Assembly (NCBI GenBank): GCA_030578315.1
Contig: JAUQQL010000010.1
Span: forward strand, 1-44,679
Reading direction: 5' to 3'
DNA from: Thermodesulfobacteriota bacterium
GTDB taxonomy: Bacteria; Desulfobacterota; Thermodesulfobacteria; Thermodesulfobacteriales; Thermodesulfobacteriaceae
DNA length: 44,679 bases
The notes beneath the pieces are model-generated. The model searched no databases, had not been told where the DNA came from, and saw nothing but the letters and a program-made list of their open reading frames with translations. Below, piece after piece: positions 15,719 to 24,176 of the stretch. The position numbers and the translations under genes are program-made. Within the stretch, counting starts at the first letter, position 1. Each line of letters starts with the position of its first letter.

Positions 15719-16465
15719 ATGTTTGACTTAAGTATTTTTATCTTAGGGTTGATTCAAGGATTTACCGAATTTTTACCTATTTCAAGTACTGGACACCTGA
15801 TTTTATTTTCAAACCTATTTGGCACTCCTTCTTGTTTAGCATGGGATGCCTTTCTTCATCTTGGCTCTTTTATAGCTATTTTACTATACTTCTGGAAAGA
15901 CCTTAAGAAAGTTTTTCAGTATAAGTGGCTTATACTGGCAGCTGTAATTCCAGGAGGAGTTATTGGATTAACTTTAGAACACTTTATTGAAGAATATTTT
16001 AGAAATCCTTTGTATGTAGGACTTAACCTCATTTTAATGAGTATTCCTATGATACTTGGAGAAAAAATTGGCTCTAAGTCCTCTACTATTGAGGAGCTAA
16101 GTCTTAAAAAAGCTTTCTTTATTGGTTTAACTCAGGCTTTGGCTCTTATTCCAGGAACTTCACGAAGTGGTATAACAATTTCCGCAGGGCTTTTGGTTGG
16201 ACTAAAAAGAGAAGAAGCTGCTAAATTTTCCTTTTTAGCAGGAGCTCCCCTTATCCTAGGAGCAGGTTTATACAAAAGTCTAGAACTTTTTAAAAACTCT
16301 AACTTTTCTCTTAGTATTGCTGGAATGGGCTTTTTTTCCGCTTTAATTTCAAGCTTTTTAGCTGTAGCTTTTTTAATTCCCTTCTTAAAAAAACATTCGC
16401 TTTACTTTTTTGTAGTTTACCGCGTAGCTTTAGCCGTTTTAATTATAAGTTTTATTATTTTATAA
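15719..16465 (+). CDS. uppP: Undecaprenyl-diphosphatase
   Basis: A 248-residue integral membrane phosphatase of the BacA/UppP family, which recycles the C55 lipid carrier for peptidoglycan and O-antigen synthesis and gives bacitracin tolerance. The two catalytic motifs are visible: QGFTEFLPISSTGH near residues 14-27 and PGTSRSGITI near residues 143-152. Several hydrophobic segments follow the family topology. It starts directly after the corA stop (TAAATG). It pairs functionally with murA further down the same strand. Confidence 0.95.
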   Translation: MFDLSIFILGLIQGFTEFLPISSTGHLILFSNLFGTPSCLAWDAFLHLGSFIAILLYFWKDLKKVFQYKWLILAAVIPGGVIGLTLEHFIEEYFRNPLYVGLNLILMSIPMILGEKIGSKSSTIEELSLKKAFFIGLTQALALIPGTSRSGITISAGLLVGLKREEAAKFSFLAGAPLILGAGLYKSLELFKNSNFSLSIAGMGFFSALISSFLAVAFLIPFLKKHSLYFFVVYRVALAVLIISFIIL

Positions 16466-16495
16466 TTTTTTTAAAAAAATTTATGGAGAATCGGT

Positions 16496-17149
16496 ATGGA
16501 AGAAAGTATTTTAGAAAATTTAGAATTAGAAACGGAAGAAGTTTATATTAGAGGAAAAGAGATAAAAATTTTAAAACCTAAAAAACTTGAAGATGTCTTT
16601 CAGGGAGACCCTTTTTTAGAAGTTGAGAAGTTTCCCTTTTGGTTTAAAGTGTGGGAGGGAAGCATAGTTTTAGCTGACTATCTTGCTACTTTAAGGTCTC
16701 CAAAAAAAATTTTAGAACTTGGAGCTGGATTGGGATTGCCAAGTTTGGTAGCTTCAAGTTTTGGTCACGAAGTAGTAGCTTCTGATTACGAAATTCTTCC
16801 CCTAAAGCTTGTTGAACTTTCTGCCAAAGTTAACAATTTGACGGTAAAAACTTTATTTCTTGACTGGAAAAATCCTCAAGTTTCTGAAAAATTTGATCTA
16901 ATAGTAGGAGCCGAAGTGGTTTTTAAAAAAAGTCTTTTTGATCCACTTTTAGAAATATTTAAAAACTTTCTTAACGAAGAAGGAGAAGTTGTTTTAGCTC
17001 ACTCGTCAGAAAGAAAAAGAGTTCTAATTCCCTTTCTCTATAAAGCTCAAGCTTTTTTTCAGGTTTTAACCAGTATAAGAAGATTAAAATCTCAGGAAGA
17101 AACTGTAGAAGTGGTACTAAATAGACTTGTTCCTAAAAAAGAAACCTAG
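16496..17149 (+). CDS. Class I SAM methyltransferase, methyltransferase-16 / Nnt1-like
   Basis: A 217-residue protein. FPFWFKVWEGSIVLADYL followed by KILELGAGLGLPSLVASSFG (the SAM-binding glycine loop) and VVASDYE is the pattern of methyltransferase family 16, which contains protein-lysine methyltransferases and nicotinamide N-methyltransferase-like proteins. FDLIVGAEVVFKKSL replaces the usual D-V-Y motif after strand 4. The substrate is unknown; its position directly before prmC, another protein methyltransferase, makes a translation-related protein target an attractive guess only. It has a GGAGAATCGGT leader before the ATG. Confidence 0.75.
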   Translation: MEESILENLELETEEVYIRGKEIKILKPKKLEDVFQGDPFLEVEKFPFWFKVWEGSIVLADYLATLRSPKKILELGAGLGLPSLVASSFGHEVVASDYEILPLKLVELSAKVNNLTVKTLFLDWKNPQVSEKFDLIVGAEVVFKKSLFDPLLEIFKNFLNEEGEVVLAHSSERKRVLIPFLYKAQAFFQVLTSIRRLKSQEETVEVVLNRLVPKKET

Positions 17150-17162
17150 CTTACTTTAGACC

Positions 17163-18005
17163 TTGAAAGTAAGACATCTTTTAGAAATTCTTAAAATTGA
17201 GCTTTCCAAAATTGAACCTCCTGATTATGCTAGATGGGAGGCACTTTTAATTCTTTCTCATTTTTTGAATCTTTCTCCACTTAAAGTGTATCTTTTTCGT
17301 GAAAATACTTTAGAAGAAGAGATGGTAGAAAAAATTTTTTCTGTATTAGAAGAAAGAAAAACAGGAAAACCTCTGCCTTATATTTTAGGGGTAGTTTACT
17401 TTTTTGGTAGACCCTTTTACATAGAGGAAGGCGTTTTTATTCCCCGTTCAGAGACTGAGGTTCTCATTTCTGCTTTTCTAGATTTTAATCTTCAAGAAGG
17501 CTACATTTTAGAACTAGGTGTAGGTTCTGGAGTAATTGGAATTACTCTTCTTTTGGAAAGACCACGACTGAAGGTCATTGGAATAGAAATAGATACCAAA
17601 GCTTTAGAGATTACCAAAAAAAATGCTCGTCTTCACAAAGTTGAAGAAAGATTTCTTTTAATAAGAGGAAACTGGTTTGCGCCTCTTAAAGAGGGCGAAA
17701 TTTTTTCTGCTATAGTTTCAAATCCTCCTTATCTCTCAGAAAAAGAATGGGATAGTTTAGACCCCAGTGTGAAAAACTTTGAACCTAGAGAAGCTCTTGT
17801 TTCAGGTAAAGATGGAACGGAGTATCAAGAAGAGCTATTAAGGAAGGCATCTTTATTTTTGAAAAAAAAAGGTTTTTTATTTTTTGAAATAGGATATAAT
17901 CAAGACCAAAGGATAGAAGTTTTACTTAAAAAGTATTGTTGGGAGTTTGAGTTTTACGAGGACCTGAGAGGATACAGGAGGGTGGTTGTGGCATGGAAAG
18001 CATGA
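17163..18005 (+). CDS. prmC: Release factor glutamine methyltransferase PrmC
   Basis: A 280-residue PrmC/HemK. It methylates the glutamine of the GGQ motif in release factors RF1 and RF2. The N-terminal helical domain is followed by IPRSETEVLI, the SAM loop ELGVGSGVIGITLL and the active-site motif NPPYLSEKEW, then EPREALVSGKDGTEY. Translation starts at TTG (17163): an in-frame TAG lies two codons upstream and no ATG is available, and no ribosome site is visible. prfA, its usual neighbour, is not here. Its end overlaps murA. Confidence 0.93.
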   Translation: MKVRHLLEILKIELSKIEPPDYARWEALLILSHFLNLSPLKVYLFRENTLEEEMVEKIFSVLEERKTGKPLPYILGVVYFFGRPFYIEEGVFIPRSETEVLISAFLDFNLQEGYILELGVGSGVIGITLLLERPRLKVIGIEIDTKALEITKKNARLHKVEERFLLIRGNWFAPLKEGEIFSAIVSNPPYLSEKEWDSLDPSVKNFEPREALVSGKDGTEYQEELLRKASLFLKKKGFLFFEIGYNQDQRIEVLLKKYCWEFEFYEDLRGYRRVVVAWKA

Positions 18006-19264
18006 AAAAATATTTAATTAAAGGGGGAAAACCTTTAAGGGGAGAGGTTAAAGTTTCTGGAGCCAAGAATGCAGCCCTTCCGGCTATTTCAGCTACGCTT
18101 TTGGCAAAAGGAACTTACAGACTAAAAAATGTTCCACGTGTAAGAGATGTTTTTGTGATGCTAAGTATTTTAGAATATTTAGGAGCTAAATGGGAATTTG
18201 AAAAAGATATTTTGAAAATAGATACTTCAGGGATTTTCAAAACGGAAGTTCCTTACGAACTTGCTCATCAGATGAGAGCATCTATTTTGTTTTTAGGAGC
18301 CCTGGCAGGGGGAATGGGAGAAGGAAGGGTGCCTATGCCAGGGGGATGTGCTATAGGTAAAAGGCCTGTTGACTTTCATCTTAAGGGACTTTCTTTACTC
18401 GGAGCAGAGGTTATTCTTGACCACGGAGACCTAGTAATTAAAGCTCCAAAACTTAAAGGAGCGACTCTTATTTTAGATTTTCCTTCAGTTACTACAACCG
18501 AAAATTTGCTTATGGCGTCTGTGGTCTCAGAGGGTGAAACAGTTATAAAAAATGCAGCTAGAGAACCTGAAGTGGTTTTTTTAGGAGAAATGTTAAAAAA
18601 AATGGGAGCTGAAATAAAAGGTTTGGGAGAAGATACCATTTATATAAAAGGTAAGAAAAGACTTAAATCCGTAGAAATAGAAATCATTCCTGACAGAATT
18701 GAAGCTGGAACTTTTATGGTTATTCCTGGTCTTTTTGAGGAGGGAGAAATAATAGTTAAAAACATTCCAGTGCATTACCTGGAAACTCCTATTCAAAAGT
18801 TAGTAGAAATAGGTTTAAAAATAGAAAAAGTGGATAAGGAAACTTTAAAGATTAAAAGGGTAGGGGCCTTGAAAAGTACTAAAATTTTTACCTCTCCTTT
18901 TCCAGGTTTTCCAACAGATCTTCAACCTCAGTTTGCCGTGCTCCTAACTCAAGCTGAGGGAATTTCTATTATTACTGAAAATCTTTTTGAAAATCGGTTC
19001 CTGTATGTGTTTGAGCTAAACAGAATGGGTGCAGACATAAAAGTAGAAAATAGAACTGCTATCATAAGAGGTCCTACATCTCTTGAGGGTTCTCCTGTAA
19101 AAGCTACAGATTTAAGAGCTGGAGCTGCCTTGGTTTTAGCAGGACTTTGTGCTAAAAATACTACCACTATATATAATGTAGAACTTATAGAAAGAGGTTA
19201 TGAAAATCTAATAGATAAGCTTAAAAACTTAGGAGCAGAAATTACTTTAGAATCAAAAAAGTGA
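17993..19264 (+). CDS. murA: UDP-N-acetylglucosamine 1-carboxyvinyltransferase MurA
   Basis: A 423-residue MurA, the first committed enzyme of peptidoglycan synthesis (transfer of enolpyruvate from PEP to UDP-GlcNAc). GEVKVSGAKNAALPAI is the N-terminal signature and MPGGCAIGKRPVDFHL contains the active-site Cys119, the residue attacked by fosfomycin; the cysteine is retained, so sensitivity would be expected. The ATG at 17993 is chosen because AGGAGGG lies 10 bases before it; a second ATG at 18002 overlaps the prmC stop. Confidence 0.95.
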   Translation: MESMKKYLIKGGKPLRGEVKVSGAKNAALPAISATLLAKGTYRLKNVPRVRDVFVMLSILEYLGAKWEFEKDILKIDTSGIFKTEVPYELAHQMRASILFLGALAGGMGEGRVPMPGGCAIGKRPVDFHLKGLSLLGAEVILDHGDLVIKAPKLKGATLILDFPSVTTTENLLMASVVSEGETVIKNAAREPEVVFLGEMLKKMGAEIKGLGEDTIYIKGKKRLKSVEIEIIPDRIEAGTFMVIPGLFEEGEIIVKNIPVHYLETPIQKLVEIGLKIEKVDKETLKIKRVGALKSTKIFTSPFPGFPTDLQPQFAVLLTQAEGISIITENLFENRFLYVFELNRMGADIKVENRTAIIRGPTSLEGSPVKATDLRAGAALVLAGLCAKNTTTIYNVELIERGYENLIDKLKNLGAEITLESKK

Positions 19265-20217
19265 GAGTTACAAATCTAAAACATATTTTAAAGCAGGAAC
19301 ACGCAGTAAATCTTTTTCAACTTGCTTTGAAAAAAAGAAGACTTTCCCATGCGTATCTTTTTACTGGACCCGAAGGAGTGGGTAAAGAAACTACAGCTTG
19401 GGCTTTTATGTTTCACCTTTTTTGTGAAAAAAACTCAGAAGATCCTTGCGGAGGGTGTAAAAGCTGTAAAAAACTTCTAAAAGAATTACATCCAGATGTA
19501 CTTAAAATTTATCCAGAAAAAAGAGAGATCACTATTGACCAGATAAGAAGTATAAACAGTTTTATAAAGTATCCTCCTCTTGAAGGAAACTACAGAATAG
19601 TATTAATAAAACCTGCCGAAAAAATGAATTTACAGGCTTCCAATGCCCTGCTTAAGTCCTTAGAGGAGCCACCTTCCTATGTTATTTTTATTCTCATTAC
19701 AGAAAATTTTACTCAGCTTTTACCTACCATTGTGTCTCGTTCTCAGGTAGTTCGCTTTAGAACCCTTTCTTCAGAAGTAATTAAAAACTTTTTGATGAAA
19801 AAACTTTCTTATGAGGATAAAATAGCCGAAACTTTGGCTGAAATTTCTCAAGGAAGTCTTGGAAAAGCTATAGAAATCATGGAAAGGGGATTAATAGAAG
19901 AACTACATGCTTTTGTGAATGCTGGTTTTTGTTCAGACCAAATTTTTAAGTTCAAAATAGCAGAAAGAGTGGCTAGTTTTGAACTAAGAACTTGGGAACT
20001 ATTCTTTTATGTTTTGTCTGTGTGGATCTGGAAGTCTTATCTTAAAAAAAAATATAATCTGCCTTATCCTTCTGCCTTTCCTCAAGAACTTTTTAATCAG
20101 AATCCTTTTACGGCTTTAAAAGTTATTTACGAAGCTAAAATAGCTTTAGAACACTATGTAAATCCGGAGCTAGTATTTTATTGGCTGTTAATCAAAATTT
20201 TCAATCAGGAAGCTTAA
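19261..20217 (+). CDS. holB: DNA polymerase III delta' subunit
   Basis: A 318-residue clamp-loader AAA+ protein. HAYLFTGPEGVGKETTAWAF carries an intact Walker A, CGGCKSCKK is the zinc-binding module of DnaX/HolB, and NALLKSLEEPP plus PTIVSRSQVVRF form the sensor and SRC-like segment. Length fits delta' rather than tau/gamma, which would be longer, though with Walker A intact a short DnaX cannot be entirely excluded. GTG start, overlapping the murA stop by four bases (GTGA). Its 3' end overlaps the convergent glcD-like gene by 17 bases. Confidence 0.85.
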   Translation: MRVTNLKHILKQEHAVNLFQLALKKRRLSHAYLFTGPEGVGKETTAWAFMFHLFCEKNSEDPCGGCKSCKKLLKELHPDVLKIYPEKREITIDQIRSINSFIKYPPLEGNYRIVLIKPAEKMNLQASNALLKSLEEPPSYVIFILITENFTQLLPTIVSRSQVVRFRTLSSEVIKNFLMKKLSYEDKIAETLAEISQGSLGKAIEIMERGLIEELHAFVNAGFCSDQIFKFKIAERVASFELRTWELFFYVLSVWIWKSYLKKKYNLPYPSAFPQELFNQNPFTALKVIYEAKIALEHYVNPELVFYWLLIKIFNQEA

Positions 20218-21595
20218 CAAGAGGATTTAACAGACCATCAGGGTCAAAAATTTTTTTTAATTTTTTTATAATTTCTATCTCTAAAGGGCTTAACTCTAAA
20301 TTAACGTAACTTCTTTTGGTGTATCCTATGCCGTGTTCCCCTGAAATGGTTCCCGAAAGTTCTAGTACCTTTTTTATAATATTTTCTCTAACTTCCAAGG
20401 CTTTACCTCTTTTTTCTTCTTCGAAAAGAAGGTTTACATGGAAGTTTCCATCTCCTGCATGACCAAAACAACTTATAAAAATTCCACTTTCACTTTCTAA
20501 CTTTCTGATTTCGGACAAAAGAACTTTCATAAATCTTCTGGGAACTACTACATCGTCAGCTATTTTAGAAGTTCCTAAAACTTTCAGAGCAGGAGAAAGA
20601 GCTCTTCTAACTTCCCAGAGAACCTCTATATCTTTTTCTTTTTCTGCTTTTATAAATCTGATGCTATTTTGAGAATAAAATTTTTCAATTTTTGTAATAA
20701 GCTCCCTTACTTCAGAAGCACTCCCATCAAATTCTAAAAAAAGTAAAGACCTGACCCCGGGTTCTAAATCTAAGGGAATTTTAAATCCGGAAGTCTGTTT
20801 TAGAGCTTTAATACTTGTTTGGTCTATAAATTCACTACTTGCAGGAGTTAATCCTGCCTTTAAAATTTGGGAGATAATTTCTAGGGGTTCTTCTTCTAAA
20901 GTGTGAAAAGAAAGAAAAAGGATTCTCTTTTCTGGATAAGGCAAAACTTTTAAAAAAATTTCTGTAAAAACCCCAAGAGTTCCTTCAGAACCTACAAAAA
21001 GGGAGGTTAAGTTATAGGAAGTAGCTTTTTTTAAAGTGGGAGGACCAGTTTTTAAAACTTTTCCTCCGGGTAAGACCACTTCTAGAGCTAGCACATAATC
21101 TTTGGTAGTTCCGTATTTTAAACCTCTTGGACCTCCTGCACCAGTGGCTATGTTTCCTCCAATAGTTGAAAAATTCATACTTGCTGGGTCTGGAGGATAA
21201 AAAAGTTCAAATCTTTTCAGATAAGCCTTTAGTTCTCCATTTAAAACTCCAGGTTCAACTCTTACAATTCTTTCCTCCTCATAAAGCTCTAAAATACGAT
21301 TCATTCTAGAAAAACACAAAATCACACCTCCAGTATGAGCCAGAGCACTTCCTGTAGTAGAAGTCCCACTCCCACGAGGAGTAAGTGGAATTTGATGCTC
21401 CTTTATCCATCTTAAAACCTCTATAACTTCCTCCTTTTTATCTGGTAAAATTACTGCCGAAGGAATTCTTATAAGAGAAGATGCATCATAAGAATAAGAA
21501 AGTAGTTCTTCTTCACTTAAAAAAACCTTTTCTTTTCCTAAAAGCTCCCGAAGTTTTTCAAATATTTTGAATTTCTTTCTCCTCAGAAATTTCAT
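20201..21595 (-). CDS. FAD-linked oxidase, GlcD-like (glycolate/D-lactate dehydrogenase)
   Basis: A 464-residue FAD-binding PCMH-type oxidase. PLTPRGSGTSTTGSALAH and STIGGNIATGAGGPRGLKYG are the FAD-binding loops; the C-terminal lobe has CFGHAGDGNFHVNLLF and SGEHGIGYTKR, the histidine motifs shared by GlcD and D-lactate dehydrogenases. Glycolate and lactate cannot be told apart from sequence. The usual iron-sulfur partner (GlcF or a CCG-domain protein) is not next to it. The ATG lies within the end of dnaA, 38 bases of overlap, with AAGGA nine bases upstream. Confidence 0.87.
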   Translation of the reverse strand: MKFLRRKKFKIFEKLRELLGKEKVFLSEEELLSYSYDASSLIRIPSAVILPDKKEEVIEVLRWIKEHQIPLTPRGSGTSTTGSALAHTGGVILCFSRMNRILELYEEERIVRVEPGVLNGELKAYLKRFELFYPPDPASMNFSTIGGNIATGAGGPRGLKYGTTKDYVLALEVVLPGGKVLKTGPPTLKKATSYNLTSLFVGSEGTLGVFTEIFLKVLPYPEKRILFLSFHTLEEEPLEIISQILKAGLTPASSEFIDQTSIKALKQTSGFKIPLDLEPGVRSLLFLEFDGSASEVRELITKIEKFYSQNSIRFIKAEKEKDIEVLWEVRRALSPALKVLGTSKIADDVVVPRRFMKVLLSEIRKLESESGIFISCFGHAGDGNFHVNLLFEEEKRGKALEVRENIIKKVLELSGTISGEHGIGYTKRSYVNLELSPLEIEIIKKLKKIFDPDGLLNPLVKLPD

Positions 21596-22901
21596 TTTTA
21601 ATTTCCTTAATCAAAAATTCTATTTTCATTTTCAATTCACTACTTTGAAGTAGTTTTTTTTCTAGAGTTTTTAAGCTATAGATAATTGTCGAATGTTCTC
21701 TTTTAAGAATACTTCCTATTTCTTTTAAGGATTTTTGAGCTAGATTTCGTAGACAGTATATAACTGTTTGCCTGGAAAGTGAAAGATGTTTTTTTCTGGA
21801 AAAAGAAAAAAGGTCTTCTTTGCTTACCCCCCAAAATCTACAAACAGTGTCTATAATTATTTCAACTCTGGGATCCTCTTCTCTAGGTATACCCATTTCA
21901 ATAATTAATTCTTTAGCTAGCTCAAGAGATATAGGCTCTTTAAGTAGTGAAGCTCTAGCAATTAATCCAAGAACTGCACTTTCAAGCTTTCTTACATCTC
22001 CTCTTAAGTTACGAGCTAGAAACTCTACTACTTCATATGGTAAGTTGTAACCAAGTTTTTTAGCTTTGTGCTTTAAAATTTTTTTTCTGGTCTGAAAATC
22101 GGGATTCTCTAGCTTGATAATAAGCCCGCAAGAAAGACGAGAAGTTAAACTTGAGTCCATTTTAGGTAACTCCTGAGGAAGCTTTAACGAAGTAAAGATA
22201 ACAGTTTTTCCACTGTCCAAAAGATAGTCAAGTAAAAGCGCCAGCTCACTTTGAGTATACTCTTTACCTGAAAAAAAATGAACTCCCTCTAAAAGCAAAA
22301 CTTGACACTGTTCTCTTATTTTTTCCTTAAAACTCTCTATCATTCCAGAACGAAGATACTTTATCATGTAGTTTAAAAAGTCTTGAGCAGTAAGATAATA
22401 AACATGTGAAAAATTTCTTTCTAGTAATTTGTTACCCACTGCTTGAGTAAGGTGAGTTTTACCCAGGCCAAAGTTTCCATAAAGATAAATAAGATAACCT
22501 TTAGGCACCTCCTCTGCTACCTTATAACATACGTTATAAGCCAATTCATTACACTTTCCCGTTACAAATTCTTCAAAAGTATACTTAGAGGCTAATTTTC
22601 TTCCTATAAGAGAAACAGGGTTGTAAGGAATGTAAAGTTGTTCCGGTTTATAACAACTTTCTCGAACCAAAAATTCGTATTCATTCAAGTTAAAGTCTTT
22701 CAATACACTATTTATAATCTCAGAATAGTTTTCTTTTATCCAGTTTTTAGAAAATTCATTAGGAACTTCTAAAATCAGTTTCCTCTGAACGATCCTTCCC
22801 TGTAAAGGTTCAAACCATACTTTGAAAATATTTTCAGCAACCAGTTCCTTTATCTTTCCCTTTATCTTTTCCCAATTAACATTTCCTTTTTTTGCTTTCA
22901 T
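21558..22901 (-). CDS. dnaA: DnaA-type replication initiator with an altered Walker B
   Basis: A 447-residue protein with all four DnaA domains. Domain I begins VNWEKIKGKIKEL. The AAA+ core has Walker A YLYGNFGLGKTHL, sensor TSL where TSD is usual, and LTSRLSCGL with the box VII arginine. Domain IV ends in LKEIGSILKREHSTIIYSLK, the DnaA-box recognition helix. The odd point is Walker B: VLLLEGVHFF replaces the usual LLIDDIQFL, losing both aspartates, so ATP hydrolysis may be lost or slow. dnaN, recF and gyrB are not nearby. It could be the sole initiator or a second paralogue. Confidence 0.85.
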   Translation of the reverse strand: MKAKKGNVNWEKIKGKIKELVAENIFKVWFEPLQGRIVQRKLILEVPNEFSKNWIKENYSEIINSVLKDFNLNEYEFLVRESCYKPEQLYIPYNPVSLIGRKLASKYTFEEFVTGKCNELAYNVCYKVAEEVPKGYLIYLYGNFGLGKTHLTQAVGNKLLERNFSHVYYLTAQDFLNYMIKYLRSGMIESFKEKIREQCQVLLLEGVHFFSGKEYTQSELALLLDYLLDSGKTVIFTSLKLPQELPKMDSSLTSRLSCGLIIKLENPDFQTRKKILKHKAKKLGYNLPYEVVEFLARNLRGDVRKLESAVLGLIARASLLKEPISLELAKELIIEMGIPREEDPRVEIIIDTVCRFWGVSKEDLFSFSRKKHLSLSRQTVIYCLRNLAQKSLKEIGSILKREHSTIIYSLKTLEKKLLQSSELKMKIEFLIKEIKNEISEEKEIQNI

Positions 22902-23198
22902 TAAAATAAAAACTTACCCCTAAAAACCTAAAATAGCAAACGCAAAAGTAGGAATTTTCTGGCAGTTTTAAATCTTCTTTCTCAAATTTAAAATTTGACA
23001 ACAGATTAAGCACTTAGTTTATTAAAAACTTGCCAGAATTGAATTTTTTTAAAGTTTAAATTCGGATTTTTTCTAAGGTTAAAACATTATTTTTTGTATC
23101 CTTTTATTTTTTTAAGTTTTTCTATCTTTTTTTTTAATTTTTGTTATTTTTAATTTTTATTTTCAAAAGAGAAGGTTAAAAATTTTTTTTAAAAACCC
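22902..23198. other. 297-base intergenic region upstream of dnaA
   Basis: Very AT-rich. It contains an inverted repeat with 8-base arms, TTCTGGCA (22957-22964) and TGCCAGAA (23031-23038), 66 bases apart, flanking most of the probable dnaA promoter region. No DnaA box close to TTATCCACA was seen here and no promoter could be assigned with confidence. Confidence 0.35.
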
Positions 23199-24176
23199 TT
23201 ATCTTTTATGGCATGCTATAAAATGTTGATTTGGTCTGACTTTTAGTTCCGGAGGTATTTCAGAGCATTCTTTTTCTCTTTCCGGACACCGACTAAAAAA
23301 TTCACATCCTTTAGGTCTAAAAAATGGACTTGGCACTTCCTCCTGGACAATCATTACCTTTTTTTTATCCGTTTTTGAAATAACTTCAGGTCTGGAATTA
23401 AAAAGAAGAAGAGTATAAGGATGATGAGAAACTTTTTTAAAAAGTTCTTTTTTAAAAATTTCAACCACTTTTCCCAAATACATTACTACTATAAAGTCTG
23501 CCAAGTAAAGAGCTACTGGAATGGAGTGAGTTATAAGAAGATAGCTTAAATTTAGAGACTCTTTAAGTCTTCTTAACAAGTTTAAAATCTGAGCTTGGAT
23601 AGTCACATCGAGAGCTGAGGTGGGTTCATCAAGAACTATAAGAGATGGGGTAAGCATAAGAGTTCTTGCTAAAGCAATTCTTTGTCTTTGTCCACCGCTT
23701 AAGGAATGGGGATACTTTTCTAAAACCTCGTTTCCTAGTCCAACCTTCTCTAAAACTTCTTCAGCTTTGGCTAAGGCTTTTTTTCGGTCTGAAGAAATGT
23801 TTATAAGATAAGGTTCAGTAAGTAGGTCTTTTACTTTTAATCTCGGATTCAAAGATGAATAAGGGTCCTGAAAAACTGCCTGAATTTGAGGTCTCAGTTT
23901 CCGATATTCTCTAGAACTTAAACTTTTCAAGTTTTTTCCAAACCAGAAAACTTCCCCTCTATCAGGTTTTTCTAGGTTTAGAACTATCTTTCCCAAAGTA
24001 GTTTTACCACATCCACTTTCTCCTAAAAGACTAACTACCTCTCTACTTTTAATTTTGAGACTAACCTTTAAAAGTGCGTAAAAAAAAGTTTTTTTAAACC
24101 AGAAACTCTTTATGCTATAACTTTTCCAGACCTCTTTTACTTCTATTATACACTGGTCTTCATATGCTTCAAACAT
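23199..24176 (-). CDS. oppF: Peptide/nickel-type ABC transporter ATP-binding protein (OppF/DppF)
   Basis: A 325-residue ABC ATPase: Walker A LLGESGCGKTTLGKI, signature SLSGGQRQRIALARTL, Walker B LIVLDEPTSALDV and switch histidine LLITHSI. The C-terminal extension FFSRCPEREKECSEIPPEL contains the cysteine cluster region typical of OppF/DppF. I start it at the ATG at 24176, which overlaps the oppD stop by eight bases (ATGTTTGA); the longer frame from 24209 would run further into oppD. Membrane permeases and a binding protein are absent from the neighbourhood, so substrate (peptide, nickel or sugar) is open. Confidence 0.9.
   Translation of the reverse strand: MFEAYEDQCIIEVKEVWKSYSIKSFWFKKTFFYALLKVSLKIKSREVVSLLGESGCGKTTLGKIVLNLEKPDRGEVFWFGKNLKSLSSREYRKLRPQIQAVFQDPYSSLNPRLKVKDLLTEPYLINISSDRKKALAKAEEVLEKVGLGNEVLEKYPHSLSGGQRQRIALARTLMLTPSLIVLDEPTSALDVTIQAQILNLLRRLKESLNLSYLLITHSIPVALYLADFIVVMYLGKVVEIFKKELFKKVSHHPYTLLLFNSRPEVISKTDKKKVMIVQEEVPSPFFRPKGCEFFSRCPEREKECSEIPPELKVRPNQHFIACHKR

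Noticed and set aside
22957-23038. Inverted repeat TTCTGGCA/TGCCAGAA upstream of dnaA as an operator pair
   Set aside because: The arms are 8 bases and 66 bases apart, with no known binding protein; kept only as a note in the intergenic entry.
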